Part shown: one piece after another, positions 47,380 through 55,913 of the stretch
Numbering within the stretch: position 1 is the first letter of the stretch
How the letters are laid out: each line of letters opens with the position of its first letter
Translations under genes and position numbers: made by a program
Notes under the pieces: generated by a model
Told to the model about the DNA's origin: nothing
Databases searched by the model: none
What the model saw: the letters and a program-made list of their open reading frames with translations, nothing else
NCBI GenBank assembly: GCA_050330205.1
Contig: JBHJOA010000011.1
Span: 50,450-114,449 of the forward strand
Source: Pelagibius sp050330205
GTDB taxonomy: Bacteria; Pseudomonadota; Alphaproteobacteria; Kiloniellales; Kiloniellaceae
Length of the DNA stretch: 64,000 nucleotides
Direction: 5' to 3'

Positions 47380-47745
47380 TCAGTGACCGCTGGAAACCGT
47401 CTTCAGCCCGCTTGCCGGGCTTGCCAGCTGCGGCGCGCTGCTGCCGGCAGGGCCGCGCGATACTGCGGCGGCTCGCTTCAGTTCGACCAGCTCGCGCTCC
47501 AGGATGGCGGCGCGCTGCTCGGCGCGGCGAGCGCGGGCGCGGGCGGCGCCGAAACGCAGCCACATGAGGAAGGCGCCGACGAGAAAGCCGCTCAGCAGGC
47601 TGCCCAGCAGCACCAGCGCAAAAGGTAGGCTGAGCTGGTACTCGAAGGGCCAGAAGTCGATAGCCACCTGCTCCAGGTTCGTCGCCGTGAAGGTCACGAA
47701 GACGATCAGGAACAGAAGGGTGATGATCCAGTAGACGTAGTGCAC
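47380..47745 (-). CDS. LapA-domain membrane protein
   Basis: This protein of about 121 aa has two transmembrane helices (WIITLLFLIVFVTFTATN and FALVLLGSLLSGFLVGAFLMW) followed by a basic coiled-coil helix and a Ser/Pro-rich tail, the LapA (YciS/DUF1049) layout; E. coli LapA works with LapB in lipopolysaccharide assembly control. I chose the GTG at 47745 (VHYVYWII) because the family starts just before the first helix; a TTG further upstream adds 26 residues that look non-coding. It follows ihfB as in many proteobacteria. Confidence 0.8.
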   Translation of the reverse strand: MHYVYWIITLLFLIVFVTFTATNLEQVAIDFWPFEYQLSLPFALVLLGSLLSGFLVGAFLMWLRFGAARARARRAEQRAAILERELVELKRAAAVSRGPAGSSAPQLASPASGLKTVSSGH

Positions 47746-47847
47746 GGTTGCAAAGATCGCTCGGGTTGCCGGCGAAGGAGTGGGCGAGTCTAACCCAATC
47801 GACACTACATCGCGAGGCCCCAAGTGATCCGGGAACGGCTGGCGTAC

Positions 47848-48129
47848 TCAGCGGCTGTTCAGGCGCTCGCGCAGCTGCTTGCCGGTCTTGAAGAAAGGCA
47901 CGTGCTTTTCCGACACGCTTACCGCTGCGCCGGTGCGCGGGTTGCGGCCGACGCGCGCCTCGCGGCGCTTGACCGAGAAGGCACCGAAACCGCGCAGCTC
48001 GACCCGGTCCCCTCGTGCCAGGGCTTCGCTGATCTCGTCGAAGATCGTCGTGACGATACGCTCCACGTCACGATGGTAGAAATGCGGATTGATATCCGCG
48101 ATGTGTTGGATCAATTCAGACTTTGTCAT
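47848..48129 (-). CDS. ihfB: Integration host factor subunit beta
   Basis: This 93-aa HU/IHF-family protein starts MTKSELIQHIAD and has the DNA-binding arm RNPRTGAAVSVSEKHVPFFKTGK; the VELRGFGAF block is diagnostic. IHF bends DNA at specific sites, including at sigma-54 promoters such as the psp promoter in this window. It is downstream of rpsA with an intervening terminator. Confidence 0.96.
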   Translation of the reverse strand: MTKSELIQHIADINPHFYHRDVERIVTTIFDEISEALARGDRVELRGFGAFSVKRREARVGRNPRTGAAVSVSEKHVPFFKTGKQLRERLNSR

Positions 48130-48553
48130 AGCGACGTCATCCCCTCCCGACGCGCCAAGCGGTCGGAGTCCCCATCCCGTTTACCTCCCGCAGATCGCGG
48201 GCCGCCGCCGGCTTCTTGCTTGGATCAAGGAATTCACCCTGAGGCCTTCCCCTGCTCCGGCGTGCAGACCACGCTGCATCTTGTGCGTCAGGGGCTTCAG
48301 CTCCAGGCGCAAGTGGGGAAACGTTGCCAGAGGAATGCGCGGGCGTCAAGGATAAGCCTTTCAGAACAAACGTTTATTCGATGAATAAGAGGGGAGAAAA
48401 ACGGCGGAGAGGCGTGGAATCTTTGCGTTTTCCCAGGCCGCGTGGCGGCAAGGCCAAAAGAAAACGGCCCGCCGGGGGGTCCGGCGGGCCGCTGTCAGGG
48501 TAGGTAGAAGGGCTTTGGGGACCGGACGCGAAGGCGCCGGCCCCGTCGCCGGA
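48130..48553. other. rpsA-ihfB intergenic region
   Basis: This 424-base gap holds the rpsA terminator (48456-48491) and the ihfB promoter region. On the minus strand a TTGACG -35-like box lies at 48344-48349 with no strong -10. A perfect inverted repeat TTATTC-GAT-GAATAA (48374-48388) lies in AT-rich DNA about 245 bases before ihfB and looks like an operator. No ORF here looks coding. Confidence 0.6.
48456..48491 (-). terminator. Intrinsic terminator after rpsA
   Basis: A perfect 11-bp GC stem (48465-48475 with 48481-48491, five-base loop) is followed on the minus strand by TTTTCTTTT. It lies 63 bases after the rpsA stop and separates rpsA from ihfB. Confidence 0.93.
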
Positions 48554-50284
48554 CTACTTGTCCTCGTCGTCGTCGCCCTTGTCCCGCTTGCGGGCAGCTT
48601 CGGAGAAGGCGGCACCCAGGATGTCGCCCAGGCTGGCGCCGGATTCGGTGGAACCGTACTCGGCGACGGCCTCCTTCTCCTCGGCGATCTCGCGCTGCTT
48701 GATCGACAGTGAGATCTTGCGAGTCTTGGGGTCGATGGCGGTGATGCGCGCGTCGACCTTCTCACCCACGGCAAAGCGGGTCGGCTGCTGCTCGCTGCGG
48801 TCGCGCGACAGCTCGGCCTTGCGGATGAAGCCGATGACGCCGTCACCCACCTGAACCTCAATGCCGTTTTCGACCACCTGGTGCACGGTGCAGGTCACCA
48901 CGTCGCCCTTCTTCAGGTTCTCGGTGCTGCCGGCGAAGGGATCCTCGCCGAGCTGCTTGATGCCGAGGCTGACGCGCTCTTTCTCGACGTCGACGTCGAG
49001 CACCTTGACCTTGACGACATCACCCTTGCTGTAGCGCTTGGCCGCTTCCTCGCCCGACAGGTTCCAGTCCAGGTCGGACAGGTGGACCATGCCGTCGATC
49101 TCGCCGGGCATGCCGACGAAGAGGCCGAATTCGGTGATGTTCTTGATCTCGCCTTCCAGCTCGCTGCCGACCGGGCAGTTGGCCAGGAAGGATTCCCAGG
49201 GATTGGAGCCGCACTGCTTCAGGCCCAGGCTGATGCGCCGCTTCTGCTCGTCGACGTCGAGGATCATGACCTCGACTTCCTGGGAGGTAGAGACGATCTT
49301 GCCCGGATGGACGTTCTTCTTGGTCCAGCTCATCTCGGAGACGTGGACCAGACCCTCGATACCGGCTTCCAGCTCCACGAAGGCGCCGTAGTCGGTGATG
49401 TTGGTGACGCGGCCGGTGAACTTGGTGCCGACCGGGTACTTGGCGGAGACGCCTTCCCAGGGGTCGGCTTCCAGCTGCTTCATGCCCAGGCTGATGCGCT
49501 GGGTCTCCGAATTGAAGCGGATCACCTGCACCTGCACCTGCTGGCCGATGGACAGCACTTCGGTCGGGTGATTGATGCGCTTCCAGGAGATGTCGGTGAC
49601 GTGCAGCAGGCCGTCGACACCGCCGAGATCGACGAAGGCGCCGTAGTCGGTGATGTTCTTCACCACGCCGGTCAACACCTGGCCTTCCTTCAGGTTGGCC
49701 ACCAGCTCCGAACGCTGCTCGGCGCGGGTTTCCTCGAGGACGGCACGGCGCGACACCACAATGTTGCCGCGCGAACGATCCATCTTGAGGATCTGGAAGG
49801 GCTGCGGCGTGCCCATCAGCGGGCTGACGTCGCGCACCGGGCGGATGTCGACCTGGCTGCCGGGCAGGAAGGCCACGGCGCCCGAGAGGTCCACAGTGAA
49901 GCCACCCTTGACGCGGCCGAAGATGGTGCCGGTCACACGCTCGTTGCTGTTGAAAGCCTTGGCCAGCTGCGTCCAGGCCTCCTCGCGCTTGGCCTTCTCG
50001 CGGCTGAGCATGGACTCGCCGTTCTTGTTCTCCATGCGCTCGAGGTAGACCTCGACCTCGTCGCCAGCCTTCAGTTCCGGCATCTGGCCGGCCTCGGCAA
50101 ATTCCTTGAGGGCGACGCGCCCTTCCGACTTCAAGCCGACGTCGATCACCGCGGTATCGCCTTCGATGGCGATGATGATGCCGCGGAGGACTTTGCCCTC
50201 GAGGGTATCGTCAGTGCCGAGGGATTCATCGAGCAGGGCCGCAAAGCTCTCCTTCGCGGCGGTGTTGGTGGCTGCTTCAGCCAT
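48554..50284 (-). CDS. rpsA: 30S ribosomal protein S1
   Basis: This 576-aa protein has six S1 (OB-fold) domains. Domains 1 and 2 bind the ribosome; domains 3 to 6 show strong repeats such as NITDYGAFVDLGG and NITDYGAFVELEA and bind mRNA leaders during initiation. The start is the ATG giving MAEAATNTAAK; AAAGGA lies a few bases upstream. The C-terminal tail is very acidic (DKGDDDEDK). aroA-cmk-rpsA-ihfB is a widespread order. Confidence 0.97.
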   Translation of the reverse strand: MAEAATNTAAKESFAALLDESLGTDDTLEGKVLRGIIIAIEGDTAVIDVGLKSEGRVALKEFAEAGQMPELKAGDEVEVYLERMENKNGESMLSREKAKREEAWTQLAKAFNSNERVTGTIFGRVKGGFTVDLSGAVAFLPGSQVDIRPVRDVSPLMGTPQPFQILKMDRSRGNIVVSRRAVLEETRAEQRSELVANLKEGQVLTGVVKNITDYGAFVDLGGVDGLLHVTDISWKRINHPTEVLSIGQQVQVQVIRFNSETQRISLGMKQLEADPWEGVSAKYPVGTKFTGRVTNITDYGAFVELEAGIEGLVHVSEMSWTKKNVHPGKIVSTSQEVEVMILDVDEQKRRISLGLKQCGSNPWESFLANCPVGSELEGEIKNITEFGLFVGMPGEIDGMVHLSDLDWNLSGEEAAKRYSKGDVVKVKVLDVDVEKERVSLGIKQLGEDPFAGSTENLKKGDVVTCTVHQVVENGIEVQVGDGVIGFIRKAELSRDRSEQQPTRFAVGEKVDARITAIDPKTRKISLSIKQREIAEEKEAVAEYGSTESGASLGDILGAAFSEAARKRDKGDDDEDK

Positions 50285-50471
50285 GTGGGAACGTCCTTTC
50301 TCTGTCTGCACTATCCAGGCCGGGCGGTTTGCCGCCGGTCTTCCCAGGACCATCCCGGGCGAAACGTCTTGCTGGCTTGCACGAAAAGGCCGGGCCCGGG
50401 AGGCTGTCGGGAAACCGATTTTCCTGAAACCGTTCCTGGCGGCCTCAATCGGGGAAACACCCCCGCGGGGG

Positions 50472-51122
50472 CTACCCTGGCTGAGGCGCCAGCCCACGCC
50501 GGGCGATCTCCGCCATGGCGACCTCGAAGGCCTGATCGGCGTCCATCGCGCTGGTATCAAGCCGGACCGCATCCTCCGCGGCCCGCAAGGGGGCGGTCGC
50601 CCGCCCGCTGTCGCGCGCATCCCTCTCGCGCAAGTCCTGCAAAACGCGGGCGTATATACTCTGCTCGCCGCGTTCAAGCAACTCTTTATGGCGTCGGGCG
50701 GCGCGTGCCTCCACTGACGCTGTTAGGAAAAATTTCACATCAGCGTCCGGACAGACCACGGTGCCGATGTCGCGGCCGTCCAGCACGGCACCGCGCGGGC
50801 CCTCCGGCGGCGCGGCGGCGAAGCGACGCTGGAAGTCCAGCAGGGCGGTGCGCACCGCCGGGATGGCGGCCACCTTGGAGGCCGCCTGGCTGACCGACTC
50901 CAGGCGCAGGTCGTCGCGCTCGAGGTCGATGGGCTGCAGGGCCGTGGCGGCGGCGGTCGCGGTCGCCGGGTCTTCCGGGTCGCTGCCGGCGACCAGGATC
51001 TTGGCTGCCACGGCCCGGTAGATCGAGCCGGTGTCGAGGTAGGCACAATCGAGGGCGGCGGCCAGGCGGCGCGCCAGGGTACCCTTGCCGGCCGCCACCG
51101 GTCCGTCGACGGCGACGATCAT
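50472..51122 (-). CDS. cmk: Cytidylate kinase
   Basis: This 216-aa enzyme phosphorylates CMP and dCMP. The P-loop is GPVAAGKGT, with DTGSIYRAVA and LDGRDIGTVVCPDADVKFF as family signatures. The ATG overlaps the aroA stop by four bases. A 12-bp palindrome (CCCCCGCGGGGG, 50460-50471) directly abuts the stop codon. Confidence 0.96.
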   Translation of the reverse strand: MIVAVDGPVAAGKGTLARRLAAALDCAYLDTGSIYRAVAAKILVAGSDPEDPATATAAATALQPIDLERDDLRLESVSQAASKVAAIPAVRTALLDFQRRFAAAPPEGPRGAVLDGRDIGTVVCPDADVKFFLTASVEARAARRHKELLERGEQSIYARVLQDLRERDARDSGRATAPLRAAEDAVRLDTSAMDADQAFEVAMAEIARRGLAPQPG

Positions 51123-52477
51123 TCCGGCTTCCCGGACGTCGACTCCGGACCCGCAACGAAGTCGGCGCCGAGACCTTGCATCAATCCGGCGAAATCAGGG
51201 AAGGAGGTCGCCACCGGCGTCATGTCGTCGATCAGCACCGGGCGCTCGGCGGCGAGTCCCAGCACCAGGAAGCTCATGGCGATACGGTGGTCCAGCTCGG
51301 TCTCGATGGCCTCGTTGTTGCCGCCGGGCGGCCGGCCGCCACAGCCCTCGACCGTCAGGGTCTCGGGCTGCTCCCGGACGCCGATGCCGCAGCGGGCGAG
51401 GCCGCGGGCGACGGCAGCCAGGCGGTCACTTTCCTTCACGCGCAGTTCGCCCAGGCCGTGCATCACCGTGCGCCCCTCGGCGGCGGCGGCGGCCATGGCG
51501 AGGATCGGGTATTCGTCGATCATCGAGGGCGCGCGTCCGGCCGGCACCTCGACGCCATGGAGGCGGCTGCCGCGCACCACCAGGTCGGCGACCGGTTCGC
51601 CGCCCTCCTCGCGGGCGTTCTCGACGGCGATGTCGCCGCCCATCTCCTTGAGGGTGGTGATCAGGCCCGTGCGCTGCGGGTTCATGCCGACGGCGGCCAG
51701 GCGAACTTCCGAGCCCGGCAGCATGAGGGCGCCGACCAGGGGGAAGGCGGCGGAGGAAGGATCGGCTGGCACCCGGATGGCGCGCCCGGCCAGCTCCGGC
51801 TGGCCGACGAGGACGATCTCCTGCGCCGCATGCCCCTCGTCATCGATCTCGCGGCGCCGGATGACGGCGCCGAAGTGCGCAAGCATGCGCTCGCTGTGGT
51901 CCCGCGTCGCCTCGCGCTCGACCACCCGCGTCTCGCCCGGCGCGTTCAGTCCGGCCAGCAGTACCGCCGACTTCACCTGGGCCGAGGGCACCGGCAGGCG
52001 GTAGTCGAGGGGCAGTGGATCGCGCGCGCCGATCACCGTCAGCGGCAGGCGGCCACCCTCGCGGGTGATGAACGCAGCTCCGCAGGCCGACAGCGGCTCG
52101 GTCACCCGCGCCATCGGGCGCTTGCGCAGCGATGCGTCGCCGGTCAGCACCGCGGTCAGCGGATGGCTCGCCAGGATGCCCAGCAGCAGACGTGCGCCGG
52201 TGCCGGAGTTGCCCATGTCCAGCACGTCCTCCGGCTCCGCCAGGGCACCGATGCCACGGCCCCAGACGTGCCAGCGCCCGGCCGCATCGCGCTCGATCTC
52301 GGCGCCCAGAGCGCGCATGGCCGCCGCGGTGCGCAGCACGTCCTCACCCTCCAGCAGGCCGTCGATGACGGTCTCCCCCACCGCCAGCGCGCCGAACATC
52401 AGCGCCCGGTGCGAGATGGATTTGTCGCCGGGCAGGCGGACGCTACCCGAAAGCGCCGTGCCCGGCCTGGCTGTCAT
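51119..52477 (-). CDS. aroA: 3-phosphoshikimate 1-carboxyvinyltransferase (EPSP synthase)
   Basis: This 452-aa enzyme joins shikimate-3-phosphate and PEP in aromatic amino acid synthesis. LPGDKSISHRALM, TGDASLRKRPM and the RDHSERML block place it with the alphaproteobacterial class II EPSP synthases. At the position where the Agrobacterium CP4 enzyme has Ala (GNAATG), this protein has Gly (GNSGTG), as in most enzymes. The start is either ATG 52477 or GTG 52486, neither with a clear ribosome-binding site. It is divergent from the next gene. Confidence 0.95.
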   Translation of the reverse strand: MTARPGTALSGSVRLPGDKSISHRALMFGALAVGETVIDGLLEGEDVLRTAAAMRALGAEIERDAAGRWHVWGRGIGALAEPEDVLDMGNSGTGARLLLGILASHPLTAVLTGDASLRKRPMARVTEPLSACGAAFITREGGRLPLTVIGARDPLPLDYRLPVPSAQVKSAVLLAGLNAPGETRVVEREATRDHSERMLAHFGAVIRRREIDDEGHAAQEIVLVGQPELAGRAIRVPADPSSAAFPLVGALMLPGSEVRLAAVGMNPQRTGLITTLKEMGGDIAVENAREEGGEPVADLVVRGSRLHGVEVPAGRAPSMIDEYPILAMAAAAAEGRTVMHGLGELRVKESDRLAAVARGLARCGIGVREQPETLTVEGCGGRPPGGNNEAIETELDHRIAMSFLVLGLAAERPVLIDDMTPVATSFPDFAGLMQGLGADFVAGPESTSGKPE

Positions 52478-52699
52478 CGGTTTCACGAGGGGTGGCTTTC
52501 CTTGTCCTGGCAGGGTCTGCGGCGGATCCGGGGAGGTTCTGGCCGACGGCTCCTGTGCCGCTTTTGCTGGTCTTCGCAGAGGTTCTATCGGTCTTTCGGG
52601 GGCGGCCGCAATCCCCGGCTCCCCACAGCCGCCCCGGCACCGCCCGGCGGCCGTTCGACCGGCGGTCCGCAACCCGCCTCGGCAGCCGCCAATTACCTT

Positions 52700-52728
52700 T
52701 TGACAGCGATGCACGATCATGGCAATTG
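52700..52728 (+). promoter_or_regulatory. Possible promoter of the TIGR02300-type gene
   Basis: A perfect TTGACA lies at 52700-52705; seventeen bases on is only CAATTG, a weak -10. It lies 74 bases before the GTG start and points the right way. The aroA promoter must be in the same 296-base gap on the other strand but is not obvious. Confidence 0.4.
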
Positions 52729-52773
52729 CCACGCCCAGCCAATGAACTGCAAGACCGGTGGAGGGACGCGCTG

Positions 52774-53145
52774 GTGGCAAATCCGAAATGGGGAACTAAG
52801 CGCAGCTGTCAGAGTTGTGGGGTCAAGTTCTACGATCTGCAGAAGTCGCCGATCGTGTGTCCCTCCTGCAGTGCGGTGTTCGACCCCGAGGCGCTCCTGA
52901 AATCGCGTCGCCCGCGCAGCGCGCCGAAGCCCGAGGCTGCCGCCAAGCCGAAGAAGCCGAAGGCCGCCCCTGTCGAGGGCGAGGACAGCGAAGCGGTCGA
53001 CGACGACTTCGAGATCGATGACGACGAGGCCGATGCCGCCGTCGGCAAGTCCGATGACGACGACGATTTCATCGAGGACACCTCGGACCTGGGCGACGAC
53101 GACGTGGCCGAAGTCGTGGTCGGCGACGACGACGACGAGACCTGA
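52774..53145 (+). CDS. TIGR02300-type zinc-ribbon protein with acidic tail
   Basis: This 123-aa protein starts at a GTG nine bases after GGAGGGA and begins VANPKWGTKR. Its first 45 residues hold a zinc ribbon (CQSC, then CPSC) with the FYDLQKSP signature of family TIGR02300, which is largely alphaproteobacterial. Then come a Lys/Pro/Ala-rich stretch and a 60-residue tail dominated by Asp and Glu. Function is unknown; the zinc ribbon and polyacidic tail suggest contact with nucleic-acid-binding proteins, which is inference. It is divergent from aroA and precedes a tRNA gene. Confidence 0.82.
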   Translation: MANPKWGTKRSCQSCGVKFYDLQKSPIVCPSCSAVFDPEALLKSRRPRSAPKPEAAAKPKKPKAAPVEGEDSEAVDDDFEIDDDEADAAVGKSDDDDDFIEDTSDLGDDDVAEVVVGDDDDET

Positions 53146-53286
53146 GTTCGTACCGCTGGCCTGGCCGTTAGCTTAAGCGTAACCCTTGCTGCCGATACTC
53201 CGCCGGGTCGGGCGTGGTCCGACAGGCGCAAAAGGGCCGCAAAGGCGGGAGAGGGGGACGGGGCGGCAGCCCGTCGACTTTTTCCC

Positions 53287-53315
53287 TTGCCTTGATCCGG
53301 CGGGGTACTTAATTT
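53287..53315 (+). promoter_or_regulatory. Promoter of the tRNA-Ala gene
   Basis: TTGCCT (53287-53292), 17 bases, then TAATTT (53310-53315). The expected transcript start is near 53322, about 50 bases before the tRNA. Confidence 0.55.
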
Positions 53316-53372
53316 CCCGCACCACGCCGCCGGGAGGCAGCCGTTTCGATGGTTTCTACCGGTGGTTCCCAT

Positions 53373-53448
<76 letters not shown>

Positions 53449-53456
53449 GAATTTCC

Positions 53457-53490
53457 AAGACCCCCGGCCAGCAGCCGGGGGTCTTGCATT
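53457..53490 (+). terminator. Intrinsic terminator after tRNA-Ala
   Basis: A perfect 12-bp stem (53457-53468 with 53474-53485, loop CAGCA) is followed by GCATTTT. It lies directly after the tRNA. Confidence 0.92.
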
Positions 53491-53569
53491 TTGGGCCCGC
53501 CCCAGCTTGCCGAAACCTCTCCAATGCCCTATTCGGGGCCTCCAATAACGCGAGGGTGGGAGGTTTAGC

Positions 53570-54637
53570 ATGGCCGAGCGCAAGTACCGGATCGCCGTTA
53601 TTCCCGGCGACGGGATCGGCAAGGAAGTGATCCCGGAGGGCCAGCGCGCCGCCGAGGCCGTCGCCGGCCGCCACGGTTTCGCGATCGAATGGCAGCACTT
53701 CGACTGGTCGTGCCAGCGCTATGCCGAGACCGGCCGCATGATGCCGGAGGACGGCATCGCCCAGGTCAAGGAGTTCGACGCCATCTACCTTGGCGCGGTG
53801 GGCTTTCCCGGAGTCGCGGACCACGTCTCGCTCTGGGGACTGCTGATCCCCCTGCGCCGCGAGCTCGACCTTTACGCCAACGTGCGCCCGGTGCGCCTGC
53901 TGAAGGGCATGACCTCGCCCCTGGCCGGGCGCGGGCCAGAAGACATCGACTTCATCGTGGTGCGCGAGAACGTCGAAGGCGAGTACTCGGAGATCGGCGG
54001 GCGGCTCTACGCCGGCACCGATCAGGAGATGGTCTCGCAGCTGTCCTGCTTCACCCGCCGCGGCACCGACCGCATCCTCAAATACGCCTTCGAGCTGGCC
54101 GGGAAGCGCAAGCGCAGGCACGTCACCTCGGCCACCAAGTCCAATGGCATCGTCCACACCATGCCCTACTGGGACGAGCGCTTCGCCGCCATGGCCAGCC
54201 AGTATCCCGACGTGAAGACGGCGCAGTATCACATCGACATCCTCACGGCGCATTTCGTGCAGCACCCCGACTGGTTCGACGTGGTCGTGGCCTCCAACCT
54301 CTTCGGCGACATTCTTTCCGACCTCGGCCCGGCGGTGGCGGGCTCCATCGGCATCGCCCCGGCGGCCAACCTCAATCCGCCGCGCGAGTTCCCGTCCCTG
54401 TTCGAACCGGTGCACGGCTCGGCGCCGGACATCGCCGGCAAGGGCATCGCCAATCCGGTGGCCGCCGTGTGGACCGCCGCCCTCATGCTCGAGCACCTGG
54501 GCGAGGAAGCGGCGGCGGCCGAGCTGGAGGCGGCCATCGAGAGCGTGCTGGTGGATCCCGCTGCGCGCACCCGCGACCTCGGCGGCCGCGCCGACACCCG
54601 CGCCTGTGGCGAGGCGATCCTCAAAGCGCTGGCCTAA
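53570..54637 (+). CDS. Tartrate/D-malate dehydrogenase-type beta-decarboxylating dehydrogenase
   Basis: This 355-aa protein is a member of the isocitrate/isopropylmalate dehydrogenase family: AVIPGDGIGKEV at the N-terminus, VVRENVEGEYSEIGG, the Lys/Asp catalytic area DWFDVVVASNLFGDILSDLG and the NAD site LFEPVHGSAPDIAGKG. The segment VGFPGVADHVSLWGLLIPLRRELDLYANVRP matches tartrate dehydrogenase/D-malate dehydrogenase (TtuC/DmlA) rather than LeuB. It uses NAD to oxidise and decarboxylate D-malate or tartrate. The substrate preference is inferred. Confidence 0.88.
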   Translation: MAERKYRIAVIPGDGIGKEVIPEGQRAAEAVAGRHGFAIEWQHFDWSCQRYAETGRMMPEDGIAQVKEFDAIYLGAVGFPGVADHVSLWGLLIPLRRELDLYANVRPVRLLKGMTSPLAGRGPEDIDFIVVRENVEGEYSEIGGRLYAGTDQEMVSQLSCFTRRGTDRILKYAFELAGKRKRRHVTSATKSNGIVHTMPYWDERFAAMASQYPDVKTAQYHIDILTAHFVQHPDWFDVVVASNLFGDILSDLGPAVAGSIGIAPAANLNPPREFPSLFEPVHGSAPDIAGKGIANPVAAVWTAALMLEHLGEEAAAAELEAAIESVLVDPAARTRDLGGRADTRACGEAILKALA

Positions 54638-54716
54638 AGGCCGACCGCTTGACCTTCCCGTTGCTGGAACCTGCAGGCTGCGGGGACTCCCGCGACCGAC
54701 AGGAAAAGCCCCGGCC

Positions 54717-55184
54717 ATGCCCAAGAACGCCCGCTGGATCCTCGCCGGCTTTGCCGGCCTCGTCGTCGTCGTGGCGGTGGTCTACCTGCTGACGGCCGCC
54801 GTCCCAGGTGGCGGCGTTGCTGCCGGCCTCGACCCGGGCGACTCCGGGAAGGTAGCGCTCGGCGCCAGGATCTATGCCGAGCACTGCGCCTCCTGCCACG
54901 GCGAAAGCCTGGAAGGTCAGGCGAACTGGCGTCAGCGCGGGCCCGATGGCCGCCTGCCGGCACCGCCGCACGACGCCAGCGGGCACACCTGGCACCATTC
55001 GGGCGAGCAACTCTTCGCGCTCACCAAGTACGGCCCGGCAACGCTCGCCGGCGGGGGCTACGAGAGCGATATGCCCGCCTACGAAGGTACCCTCGGCGAC
55101 GCCGAGATCTGGGCCGTGCTATCCTATATCAAGAGCCGCTGGCCGGCGGAGATCCGTGCCCGGCACGACCGCATCGGCAAGTAG
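54717..55184 (+). CDS. Membrane-anchored c-type cytochrome
   Basis: This 155-aa protein has an N-terminal membrane helix (about 7-28) and one class I cytochrome c domain with the haem-binding CASCH at about residues 57-61 and a distal Met in DMPAY. It would face the periplasm. The domain resembles small electron carriers associated with copper- or oxygen-handling operons. It is followed 20 bases later by a Spy-like gene, suggesting a two-gene unit; the partner enzyme is not in view. Confidence 0.87.
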   Translation: MPKNARWILAGFAGLVVVVAVVYLLTAAVPGGGVAAGLDPGDSGKVALGARIYAEHCASCHGESLEGQANWRQRGPDGRLPAPPHDASGHTWHHSGEQLFALTKYGPATLAGGGYESDMPAYEGTLGDAEIWAVLSYIKSRWPAEIRARHDRIGK

Positions 55185-55204
55185 GCGCGAAGAGGAGAGA
55201 GGCG

Positions 55205-55789
55205 ATGAAACCACTGCTTTCACTGCTCGGCGCGGGTGCGATCCTGCTTGGCGCGAGCGTGGCGACGGCCGAGACCGCCGCCCCCTATGCCGGCTGGCAG
55301 CAACGCGACATCAAGGCCCTGTCGGCACAGCAGATCGACGATCTTGCCGCCGGACGCGGCCTGTCGCTGGCGTTGGCGGCCGAGCTGAACGGCTATCCCG
55401 GACTGCGGCACGTGCTGGACCTCGGCAGCGCCCTCGGCCTGACGGAAGATCAGCGTGCCGCCTTCGAGCAGCTGTTCCAGCAGATGCAGGCAGAGGCGCA
55501 GCGCCTGGGTGCGGCAATCCTGGCGGCGGAAGCCACCCTCGACCACGCCTTCCGCAGTGGCCGGGCGGGCGAAGCGTCTTTGCGCGACCAGCTCGCGGCG
55601 CTCGCTGCGCTCCAGGGTGAACTGCGCTACACCCACCTGCGCAGCCATCTGGCCGCGAAGGCACTGCTGAGCGAGGCGCAGGTGGCGCGCTACCACGCGC
55701 TGCGCGGCTATGCGGACCTCGCCGTTCCGGGCCGCTCGCCCGGCAGCGACTCGCACGGCGGCCACAGTTCTTCGCCGGCACAGCCCTGA
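55205..55789 (+). CDS. Periplasmic Spy/CpxP-like protein
   Basis: This 194-aa protein has a signal peptide (MKPLLSLLGAGAILLGASVATA) and a mainly helical mature part with LGLTEDQRAAFEQLFQQMQAEA, similar to the LTxxQ-containing Spy/CpxP and metal-resistance periplasmic proteins. The tail is His/Ser-rich (DSHGGHSSS). Such proteins are chaperones or metal sensors in the periplasm. It has a strong GAGGAGAGAGG ribosome-binding site and follows the cytochrome gene. Family membership is probable rather than certain. Confidence 0.65.
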   Translation: MKPLLSLLGAGAILLGASVATAETAAPYAGWQQRDIKALSAQQIDDLAAGRGLSLALAAELNGYPGLRHVLDLGSALGLTEDQRAAFEQLFQQMQAEAQRLGAAILAAEATLDHAFRSGRAGEASLRDQLAALAALQGELRYTHLRSHLAAKALLSEAQVARYHALRGYADLAVPGRSPGSDSHGGHSSSPAQP

Positions 55790-55913
55790 GGCCGCCGGCG
55801 GGCCGCACCGTCACAATTCCTTCTCCGCAGCGTCACCGCCGGGACATGGCCGGCCCCTAGGCTGGACCCTGCGCGGACCTCGTCCGCGCCTTTCACTCTA
55901 GGGGAACCCACCG

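Noticed and set aside
52486..52780. Extended aroA N-terminus of about 100 extra residues
   Set aside because: The extension is Arg/Pro/Gly-rich and unlike any EPSP synthase; the conserved protein begins near the ATG at 52477 or the GTG at 52486.
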